Source: Criibacterium bergeronii (GTDB lineage Bacteria > Bacillota > Clostridia > Peptostreptococcales > Filifactoraceae). From it: a DNA stretch of 64,000 nt. Every line of letters begins with the position of its first letter. Position 1 is the first letter of the stretch. A program made the translations under genes and the position numbers. Shown piece after piece: positions 57,571 to 64,000 of the stretch. The notes under the pieces were generated by a model. That model was not told where the DNA came from. It searched no databases and worked only from the letters and a program-made list of their open reading frames with translations. Where the stretch lies: the NCBI RefSeq assembly GCF_001693775.2, contig NZ_MBEW02000008.1, positions 1 to 64,000 of the forward strand, in the 5' to 3' direction.

Positions 57571-57614
57571 AAAAAGATGGTTGCAGATTATATGAAATTT
57601 GCAGCCATCTTTTT
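57571..57614. terminator. Bidirectional terminator before rbgA
   Basis: AAAAAGATGGTTGCA (57571-57585) pairs with TGCAGCCATCTTTTT (57600-57614), with one mismatch. A and T runs on both sides suit transcripts from either direction, including rbgA, which ends at 57642. Confidence 0.85.
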
Positions 57615-57641
57615 TTATTTTCAAATTTATGTTTGTACTAA

Positions 57642-58493
57642 TTAATCTAAAAGCACTCTGCCATATTTTCCTGCTCTAAATTCACTTAATATATCATTTG
57701 ACAATCTAAAATAATCTATTTCTGAGCCTTTTTTAAAGAAACCTCTCTTTTTAGCAATTGTCTGAGATATTTCCTCAAAATCTTCTATTTCATCAGGTAT
57801 TTCATATAATTCATACAACGCTTTTCTATTTTGTGACGCTTTAATATATTTTATTAATTCATAATATAAGTCTTCTATTTCTAAGACCTCGTCTTTTATA
57901 CTACCTAAAAAGCTTAGATTTAATGCTACTTTTTTATCCTCTATCTTTGGATATAGTATCCCCGGTGTATCAAGTAGCTCTATATCCCCTTTGATTTTTA
58001 ACCATTGTCTTGTTTTTGTAATACCGGGTTTATTTCCTACCTTTGCTTTTTTGCTGCCTAAAATAGTATTTATTAAAGTGGATTTACCAACATTTGGTAT
58101 TCCTACTATCATTATTCTAAGTGGCTTTTTTATTATGCCCTTTGCCTTGTTTTTTTGGTAAAATTCTTCTTTTTTTTGCTCTAATAAATCCATCAGTGCT
58201 TTTATGCCCTGCTTGCTGGTTGCATCTACAATGCAAGCTGGAATGTTTTTATCTTCATAATATTTTTTAAATGGCTCAAGACGTCTTTCATCACTCAAGT
58301 CCTTTTTTGTAAAGCATATTATTCTATCTTTTTGCCCTACCATATTATCTATATCCGGATTTTTAGAGCTTATAGGTGCTCTTGCATCAAGTAGCTCAAC
58401 TACTAGATTGACCAGCTTTAAGCTCCCGATAATCTCTTCCTTGGTCTTTTTCATGTGACCGGGATACCAGTTTATTACTTTATTTTCTTCCAT
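57642..58493 (-). CDS. rbgA: RbgA (YlqF) ribosome biogenesis GTPase
   Basis: RbgA is a circularly permuted GTPase needed for late 50S assembly, where it helps place uL16. The 283-aa product begins NWYPGHMKKTKEEI and shows permuted order: G4 TKKD (62-65), G5 ATSKQG, G1 GIPNVGKST (131-139), G2 GITKTRQW and G3 DTPG (175-178). The C-terminal helical domain follows. AAAGGTG precedes the ATG. Length is normal. Confidence 0.97.
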   Translation of the reverse strand: MEENKVINWYPGHMKKTKEEIIGSLKLVNLVVELLDARAPISSKNPDIDNMVGQKDRIICFTKKDLSDERRLEPFKKYYEDKNIPACIVDATSKQGIKALMDLLEQKKEEFYQKNKAKGIIKKPLRIMIVGIPNVGKSTLINTILGSKKAKVGNKPGITKTRQWLKIKGDIELLDTPGILYPKIEDKKVALNLSFLGSIKDEVLEIEDLYYELIKYIKASQNRKALYELYEIPDEIEDFEEISQTIAKKRGFFKKGSEIDYFRLSNDILSEFRAGKYGRVLLD

Positions 58494-58522
58494 TAAATCA
58501 CCTTTAAATAATTTTTATTATT

Positions 58523-59167
58523 TTACATTTCCCCTATTTTGTCTATATCTATAGTCTTGCCGATTAGGATTAATTTCCAATCTTCTTCTAATACTAGCTC
58601 AGGTCTTGGCATCGTATCGACCAAGCCATCTTTTCTAATTGCGATTATAGATACTCTATAATTTTTTCTCACGTCTAAATCTATAATACTTTTACCCACC
58701 CATTTTTTTGGTACACTTAAATCCGCTACGGTGTAATCAGGGCCTAAATTCAGTTTTTCTATAAAGTTTTTTGAAACTAGGCTCTGAGCTACTTTTTGCC
58801 CCATTTCTCTTTCCGGAGTAACTACAATATCTGCACCTATTTTATATAATATTTTTTCCTGAATTTCATTTCCTGATTTGCATACTACATATGGTACGCC
58901 CAACTCTTTAACTACAATTGTAGCAATGACTGATGCCTCAATATCTGAACCGATACTTATTACAGCTACATCACATTCACCAACACCTATTTTTCTAAAT
59001 ACATTTTCATCTATTTCTGCTGTAACGGCAGTTGTTACCTCATCTCTTATCTGCTGGATAACCTCTTTGTCACTGTCTACCGCAAGTACGTCATATCCCA
59101 ATTTATACAATGTCTTTGCAACAGCTCTGCCAAACCTACCACAACCAATTACTGCAAAATTTTTCAT
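58523..59167 (-). CDS. ktrA: KtrA-type potassium channel regulatory subunit
   Basis: KtrA is a single-RCK protein that forms the cytosolic ring gating the K+ channel KtrB and binds ATP/ADP and, in its C-terminal domain, often c-di-AMP. The 214-aa product has the Rossmann motif GCGRFGRAVAKTL (residues 8-20), a matching acidic VDSDKE loop, and a C-terminal RCK_C domain. TTGGAGGT precedes the ATG. It lies 15 bp after ktrB. It is the second K+ uptake regulator in the window. Confidence 0.94.
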   Translation of the reverse strand: MKNFAVIGCGRFGRAVAKTLYKLGYDVLAVDSDKEVIQQIRDEVTTAVTAEIDENVFRKIGVGECDVAVISIGSDIEASVIATIVVKELGVPYVVCKSGNEIQEKILYKIGADIVVTPEREMGQKVAQSLVSKNFIEKLNLGPDYTVADLSVPKKWVGKSIIDLDVRKNYRVSIIAIRKDGLVDTMPRPELVLEEDWKLILIGKTIDIDKIGEM

Positions 59168-59182
59168 GTTACCTCCAATATA

Positions 59183-60511
59183 TTAACCTATTTCAACATC
59201 TTCCTTTGGATATTCATAGCCGGTCTTATTATCCGGTTTAATAAATGAATAAAGCACTGTAAGAGAACCCACTCTACCAAAATACATTATAATAATAAGC
59301 ACTACTCTTGCTATTAAATTAAGCTTTGGAGTAATACCAAGCGTCAAGCCTACAGTTGCATACGCAGACGTTACTTCATACAATACCTGCATAAAACTAA
59401 ACTCAGGATTTGTAAAAGAAATTATCATCGTACCGGTAATGATTAGGAAAAATGCCAAGCATAGTATAATCAACGCCTTATTAACTATATCATAGGATAT
59501 AGTCCTTTTAAATGCCTCAACTCTAGGCTTATTTTTTATCAACGATAATGCAGAAACTATAATCACAAAAATTGTAGTCGTCTTTAACCCTCCCGCTGTA
59601 GAACCCGGACTACCACCTATAAACATCAATATAATCATCAAAAATGACGTAGACTCTCTTAAACTTGCGAGTTCCAGCGTGTTAAATCCGGCTGTCCTTG
59701 GACTAACCACTTGAAACAATGATGCTAAAATAGAGTCCTTTAAAGTCATAGTAGCTAAGGAATTACCCTTTTCCAATAAGAAAAATAAAATTGTAGGAAA
59801 AATTATCAAAATAGACGTAACTATAAGTACAACTTTAGATTGTAAGGATATTTTTTTTCTTAACTTGAAATGAATTCCATCAACTAATACTACAAATCCC
59901 AAACCTCCAAAAATTATTAGTAGCATTATAGTGACATTTACAATTACGCTGGATTGATATGCAGTAAGTGACGAAAAGTTACCCATAATGTCAAAGCCTG
60001 CATTACAAAAAGCAGATATTGAATGGAATAGTCCGTAAAGTATACCTTTTTTAAATCCAAATTGTGGTACAAAAACTATGCTTAAAAGAGCCGCTCCTAT
60101 TAGTTCTGTAGTTACTACTAAAAGTAGTATTTTTTTTAACAGTTTTACTACACCATTTACTACACTAATGCCCAAGCTATCTTTTACAAGCATTCTTTGT
60201 GAAAAAGATATTTTTTTACCCGCAAAAATTACCGGCATCGTGGCAAGGCTCATAAATCCTACGCCACCAATTTGAATTAGTGCTATAATAATAAACTTAC
60301 CGAAAACAGACCAATATGTACCTGTATCCAGCACCACAAGTCCTGTTACACATAATGCTGAGGTAGCAGTAAATACACAATCAAAATAATTGGTTGGCTC
60401 ACCACTAGCACTTGAAACAGGCAGTGATAATAAAAAAGCTCCAATTAATATTAAAAGAAAAAATCCCCCGGCAATTATTTGTGAACCGCTAAACTTCCTA
60501 AATATATTCAA
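59183..60511 (-). CDS. ktrB: KtrB-type potassium uptake channel (TTG start)
   Basis: KtrB is the membrane pore of the Ktr K+ uptake system. The 442-aa product has four pore repeats with filter-like segments: VFTATSALCVTGLVVLDTGT, FNAGFDIMGN, TAGFNTLELASLRES and TVGLTLGITP, plus the SPGSTAGGLKTTT motif. The start is TTG at 60511, with GGAGATGG upstream; no ATG would keep the first helix. It is transcribed before ktrA. Its shorter size and single-RCK partner distinguish it from the trkA-trkH pair. Confidence 0.95.
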   Translation of the reverse strand: MNIFRKFSGSQIIAGGFFLLILIGAFLLSLPVSSASGEPTNYFDCVFTATSALCVTGLVVLDTGTYWSVFGKFIIIALIQIGGVGFMSLATMPVIFAGKKISFSQRMLVKDSLGISVVNGVVKLLKKILLLVVTTELIGAALLSIVFVPQFGFKKGILYGLFHSISAFCNAGFDIMGNFSSLTAYQSSVIVNVTIMLLIIFGGLGFVVLVDGIHFKLRKKISLQSKVVLIVTSILIIFPTILFFLLEKGNSLATMTLKDSILASLFQVVSPRTAGFNTLELASLRESTSFLMIILMFIGGSPGSTAGGLKTTTIFVIIVSALSLIKNKPRVEAFKRTISYDIVNKALIILCLAFFLIITGTMIISFTNPEFSFMQVLYEVTSAYATVGLTLGITPKLNLIARVVLIIIMYFGRVGSLTVLYSFIKPDNKTGYEYPKEDVEIG

Positions 60512-60682
60512 ATTTCCATCTCCATGGTAATATTTTAAACATTTGATAACAATTAATCATGATATACTATTTTCAAAGATTTTTCTATATTTATTTAAAA
60601 TAATTTACTATTTAAAGGATATTTTACAAATTTTTAATGCTTTAAAGGATTGAATTATTTTTATATTACTTTAAAAATTTAT

Positions 60683-61003
60683 CTATAGGTTTACTCCAAA
60701 TAAATATCCTATTGCATAGGTTATAGTCATAGCAAGTATTCCGCCTACTAAGTTTCTTATTACTGCCCTTTTTGTATTTGCCCTGCCTAGTTTAGCTGAT
60801 GTAGCTCCAACCATGCCCAGCACCAAGCCTGCTGTAGATACTACTCCATCGTTAGCACCTAATACAGCCGCTCTTAACTGATTTAGTCTTTGGTTTGCAT
60901 TTTCGTTCATGGAGTCATACCACGCATGGTCTTTTGGCATTTTATTTAGTTTCGCCTGCTTTTGTTTCAGCTCTTTGCTCTTAGTTTCATTTATTTCAGA
61001 CAT
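60683..61003 (-). pseudogene. VIT/CCC1-family transporter with central deletion
   Basis: VIT family proteins (about 230 aa) export Fe2+ or Mn2+. This 106-aa frame has the family N-terminus, RLNQLRAAVLGANDGVVSTA and GLVLGMVGATS, joined directly to the family C-terminus, AKLGRANTKRAVIRNLVGGI to GYLFGVNL. From memory of full-length relatives, about 110-130 central residues, including the cytoplasmic metal-binding region and inner helices, are gone without loss of frame. A good GGAGG and ATG remain, so it may still be translated. It is either a pseudogene or a reduced protein; I favour a pseudogene. Confidence 0.75.
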
Positions 61004-61208
61004 TTATCCTCCATAATTTATAAAGTGTCGATTTATTAAAATTTTATATCTTCCATTATAACAGTTTTTTTGATATGTTATAACTTTTTTTAGATAATTA
61101 TAGTCAATTTTAAAGCTTTTTATAATGAAAATCAAACAATATCCACCAGTAACGTATTAAATTTCCTTGATATTTGGAAAAAATATTTATACTAATTTTA
61201 TATTTTCA

Positions 61209-61237
61209 TTGACACAAAATATTAATAAGACTAAAAT
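61209..61237 (+). promoter_or_regulatory. Candidate promoter of the DUF554 gene
   Basis: TTGACA (61209-61214) and TAAAAT (61232-61237) are 17 nt apart. It lies about 118 bp upstream of the GTG start at 61355. The rest of this 351-bp gap is AT-rich and shows no gene or stable hairpin. Confidence 0.65.
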
Positions 61238-61354
61238 GTCTTTTGTAGTATTTAGACTAGGTTGTGGCATATAAAAATATAAATGCTTATGTTGTGCAAT
61301 AAATACTGATTGGGAATAATATTTTAATAATTTAAGCTATAAATTGGAGACAAA

Positions 61355-62074
61355 GTGGTAGGAATAGGTACGATTGTAAATGTGATAGCTGTTTTTTGCG
61401 GTGGAGTTATAGGTCAATTTATTAAGGGTGGATTAAAAAAATCCTACGAACAAATCCTTATGGATGCTCTTGCATTGGCTACATTATTTGTAGGGCTTGC
61501 AGGGTCGCTATCGGGACTATTAGCTATAAAAGATGGTAAAATTGTTACTCAAAATACGATGGTTATGATAGTTTCATTAGTATTAGGTAGCTTAATAGGG
61601 CAGATGATAGACATTGACTCTTATTTTTATAAATTCGGTGAGTTTTTAAAATCTAAATTTTCTAAATCAAATGATGATAGCAATTTTGTAGAGTCATTTG
61701 TTTCAATTAGTTTAATAATATGTGTTGGTGCAATGGCAATAGTCGGCTCTTTGCAAGATGCCATACTGAGAGACCCGTCCACTTTATTTGCTAAATCAAT
61801 TTTAGACTTTGCTATAACTATGATATACAGCTCTACACTTGGTAAGGGTGCAATATTTGGATGCATTTCAGTAGGCATTTACCAAGGATTTATTACATTG
61901 GTTGGTTTTTTTGCAGGAAATTTTTTGACAGAGTTAATGATTGAATACTTGTCGTTTGTCGGCTCTATATTGATATTTACAATTGGTGTTAATATGCTAT
62001 TTCATACAAAGGTCAAGGTTGCAAATATGTTGCCATCAATTGTGATAGCAGTGCTTTATACATTTTTTATGTAA
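61355..62074 (+). CDS. DUF554 membrane protein (GTG start)
   Basis: A 239-aa polytopic protein of the DUF554 (YdfK/YqgA) family, whose function is unknown. It has six to seven hydrophobic helices, the GTIVNVIAVFCGGVIGQFI opening, and conserved-looking ICVGAMAIVGSLQD and GVNMLF segments. It starts with GTG at 61355, fixed by TTGGAG at the right distance. It is transcribed alone between a promoter and a terminator. Confidence 0.88.
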   Translation: MVGIGTIVNVIAVFCGGVIGQFIKGGLKKSYEQILMDALALATLFVGLAGSLSGLLAIKDGKIVTQNTMVMIVSLVLGSLIGQMIDIDSYFYKFGEFLKSKFSKSNDDSNFVESFVSISLIICVGAMAIVGSLQDAILRDPSTLFAKSILDFAITMIYSSTLGKGAIFGCISVGIYQGFITLVGFFAGNFLTELMIEYLSFVGSILIFTIGVNMLFHTKVKVANMLPSIVIAVLYTFFM

Positions 62075-62093
62075 GGTTTTTTGCAAATATTTA

Positions 62094-62130
62094 AAAAGAA
62101 GGAGTGATATTTTCTATCACTTCTTCTTTT
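62094..62130 (+). terminator. Terminator of the DUF554 gene
   Basis: AAAAGAAGGAGTGATA (62094-62109) pairs with TATCACTTCTTCTTTT (62115-62130), with one mismatch, followed by a short T-run. It starts 20 bp after the stop codon and separates the gene from the convergent lipoprotein gene. Confidence 0.85.
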
Positions 62131-62163
62131 TTGTATAAAATCTATTAACTTTTATAATTTCGC

Positions 62164-62577
62164 TTATTTTTTAACTATAGAGATTATTTCGCCATTGAAA
62201 GAGTCAGTTTCGCTCATTTCGCCAGTGTAAGTGATTTGTACATTATCTCCAGCAGCTAGTGAGTCATAGCCTTCTATAGCTTTTGGGTCACTTATACTTA
62301 CTGGATATTCTTTTCCATCAGCGTCTTTAATTACAAGCATCATATCTTTCTTTTCAGTTATAGTTGCCTCAATTGTTTTTTGTTCAGCGTTAGCGTCAGT
62401 TTTTTCTCCTTCTTTTGCATCAGTAGCTGCTGCATCCTTTGTTTGTGCGTTTTCAGCAGATTGTTCTGTAGCTGCCTTGTCGTCTTTTGCTGGAGCTTCT
62501 GTCTTTGAGCCACCGCAGGCTGCTAAGCCTAAAGATAAACCTAATACTAATGTTAATGCCATTACTTTCCTTTTCAT
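62164..62577 (-). CDS. Small lipoprotein, unknown function
   Basis: A 137-aa lipoprotein with lipobox LAAC (C21) followed by GGSK, a low-complexity linker rich in alanine, lysine, glutamate and aspartate (about 25-65), and a C-terminal beta-rich domain of about 70 residues with MMLVIKDADGKEYPVSI and NVQITYTGEM. The latter resembles small OB-like domains in clostridial lipoproteins. AGGAGGAAG precedes the ATG. Ligand and role are unknown. Confidence 0.8.
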   Translation of the reverse strand: MKRKVMALTLVLGLSLGLAACGGSKTEAPAKDDKAATEQSAENAQTKDAAATDAKEGEKTDANAEQKTIEATITEKKDMMLVIKDADGKEYPVSISDPKAIEGYDSLAAGDNVQITYTGEMSETDSFNGEIISIVKK

Positions 62578-62783
62578 AACTTCCTCCTAAAAATCCTCTA
62601 ATATAAAATTTTGTTTGAATATAAATCTAACAAGCTCATTTATCAAACATTGCCTATTATAATTTTAAATTAATAAAAAAAGCTTAACAATTTATTATAT
62701 GTTTAATCGTTTTTTGACATCTATTTTTGCTTTGTATATAAAACCGTTGAATTTTAAGCTTTATATTGCTTTAAACCGCATAA

Positions 62784-62826
62784 AAAAATTTCAATAAAAA
62801 ATAAATTATTTTTCATTGAAATTTTT
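62784..62826 (-). terminator. Hairpin downstream of the aminotransferase relic
   Basis: AAAAATTTCAAT (62784-62795) pairs perfectly with ATTGAAATTTTT (62815-62826). The loop itself is nearly self-complementary. It lies 12 bp past the relic's stop codon on the minus strand and was probably its terminator. Confidence 0.6.
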
Positions 62827-62837
62827 AAATCAAATTA

Positions 62838-63093
62838 TTAAAACCTTAATTTTTCCATTCTGTCAAAGGCTTTTTCAAGCATATCCATATTTTTTGTAAG
62901 TGTCATTCTAATGTTATCCTTACCTGTTTCTCCAAACAAATGAATTTTTCACCAAATGCGTAATAAGTATAAATTTCATCAGCAAACACTAATAAATCAT
63001 GTCAGGATATTTTTTTAATGCCTCAGTATCTAGGCTTAATGCCTCTGCTAATTGCTGGTATTTATCGGCAACAAATTCTTTAGTGTTGTTCAT
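62838..63093 (-). pseudogene. Class I/II aminotransferase relic
   Basis: The minus strand keeps a start (ATG 63093 behind AAAGGAG) and three pieces: TKEFVADKYQQLAEALSLDT to ALKKYPD; after a frame change, LLVFADEIYTYYAFGEKFI, which is the PLP-dependent aminotransferase region with DEIYTYY; and, after another jump, GETGKDNIRMTLTKNMDMLEKAF to the stop. The segment bearing the PLP-binding lysine is deleted. The gene cannot be functional. The rest of the 867-bp gap between 62578 and 63444 is AT-rich with no other gene seen. Confidence 0.8.
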
Positions 63094-63444
63094 ATTTTCT
63101 CCTTTCTTTTAGCTCTAATATCACACATCTTACTCTTAGCTTTAGTAAATAGCCGTAAAATATTTTCAAATTATATTATACTTTGTCAGATTTTACAACT
63201 TTTAAAATTTATCAATATATTAATCAAAATAATATTTTACACTCTTTTAGTGTAGTATAGTTTAAAATTTCATGGTATAATTAAAAATCATTATATAGTG
63301 CATAAAATTTATTTTTTATGATTAAAAACACAATATATAGAGAATAATGATATAGTATTTTGCATAATAAATTATAGCTTTTTTTCCAAATTTATGGTGT
63401 AATATCATGGTACAATAATAAAAATTTAAAGAGGAAAAATTACA

Positions 63445-64000
63445 ATGGCAAAGCTTTATTTTCGCTACGCTACTATGAACGGTGGCAAAACCCTAGACCT
63501 TATAAGAAGTGCATATAATTATCAAGAAATGGGCATGGACGTAATCGTCCTTAAACCTGAAATCGGCACTAGAACCGAAGAAATAAATGAATTATTCTCC
63601 AGAGCAGGCGTGAGATTTTCTTGCACACCATTTTCAAAAGAGGCAGATTTAAATCAAATCATACTCAATGGGAAAAATTATAGAGCAGTATTTGTAGACG
63701 AGGCACAATTTTTGACAAAGGAGCAGGTAGACCAGCTCTCAAGGATTGCAGAACTAAATGACATACCTGTACTATGCTACGGGCTGAGAAATAATTTCAA
63801 GACAGAATTATTTGAAGGCTCAAAAAGATTGATAGAGCTGGCTGACACAATCGGTGAAATCAAATCAATTTGTAAGTGTGGCAGAAAAGCAACTCAAAAC
63901 GCAAGATTAATTGATGGAAAAATGGCAACTGACGGTGCAGAAATACTTATTGGAGATAAAGATATATACGAGCCTGTTTGTGCTAAATGCTACTATGAAA
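63445..64000 (+). CDS. tdk: Thymidine kinase, partial (runs off right edge)
   Basis: Tdk phosphorylates thymidine to dTMP in nucleotide salvage. The 185 codons visible encode a type II thymidine kinase: P-loop region LYFRYATMNGGKT, the AVFVDEAQFLT Walker B segment with the catalytic glutamate, and LCYGLRNNFKTELFEGSKRL. Zinc-binding pairs CKC and CAKC flank the lasso domain near the end. AGAGGA precedes the ATG at 63445. The stop codon lies beyond 64000; family length suggests only a few codons are missing. Confidence 0.95.
   Translation, partial: MAKLYFRYATMNGGKTLDLIRSAYNYQEMGMDVIVLKPEIGTRTEEINELFSRAGVRFSCTPFSKEADLNQIILNGKNYRAVFVDEAQFLTKEQVDQLSRIAELNDIPVLCYGLRNNFKTELFEGSKRLIELADTIGEIKSICKCGRKATQNARLIDGKMATDGAEILIGDKDIYEPVCAKCYYE

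Noticed and set aside
63052-63255. A 67-codon plus-strand frame upstream of tdk
   Set aside because: It overlaps the start of the aminotransferase relic on the other strand, has no ribosome binding site and has AT-biased, low-information content.

Overview
The window is AT-rich chromosomal DNA from a low-GC Gram-positive bacterium, most likely an anaerobic member of the Clostridia. Ribosome binding sites are strong AGGAGG-type, GTG and TTG starts are common, many proteins carry lipoprotein signals, and the housekeeping genes (rplS, recJ-apt, recG, tmcAL, tsaE-tsaB-rimI, maf-radC-mreC-mreD-PBP2, rbgA, tdk) are of Firmicutes type. I cannot fix the genus from sequence alone. No rRNA or tRNA gene was found.

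Region 1 (1-11 kb) is a complete type I-E CRISPR-Cas locus. The array has 23 visible repeats of 28 nt and 22 complete 33-nt spacers, and runs off the left edge. It is followed by a compact cas operon on the minus strand, transcribed toward the array: cas3, cse1, cse2, cas7e, cas5e, cas6e, cas1, cas2. Cas2 is fused to a DnaQ-like DEDDh exonuclease. Only 29 bp separate the cas2 stop codon from the first repeat, so any normal-sized leader must lie inside cas2. The array shows a repeat-variant switch, a duplicated spacer, and a pyrimidine at the first spacer position in every unit.

Region 2 (11-26.8 kb) holds nagB, rplS, a minus-strand run of rarA, mscS, a lipoprotein gene and a two-component system, then a minus-strand run of a zinc-ribbon protein, an Rrf2 regulator, trkA, trkH and a rhomboid protease, and finally recJ-apt on the plus strand. 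Region 3 (26.9-31.3 kb) is a short surface-sugar operon (rmlB, rmlC, two GT2 glycosyltransferases) behind a consensus promoter. It ends in a decayed IS630-family element that abuts the recG stop codon.

Region 4 (31.3-52.6 kb) is mostly core genome: recG, tmcAL, a Ca2+-type P-ATPase, nadE, a D-hydroxyacid dehydrogenase, and a long plus-strand run from tsaE to apbE covering tRNA modification, DNA repair and cell shape. Region 5 (52.6-64 kb) alternates secreted or lipoprotein genes and a second potassium uptake system (KtrAB type) with gene relics: a DsrE-family fragment, an HTH gene truncated by a small repeat element, a VIT-family transporter lacking its middle, and an aminotransferase relic. 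It closes with the start of tdk.

The least expected structure is a 117-bp repeat present twice, just upstream of the cas operon promoter and inside the truncated HTH relic. It has terminal inverted repeats resembling those of the IS630 relic and TA at both borders, so it looks like a MITE family mobilised by that IS. The CRISPR system itself belongs to a known architecture (Cas2-DEDDh type I-E). I did not find a convincing wholly new multi-gene system.
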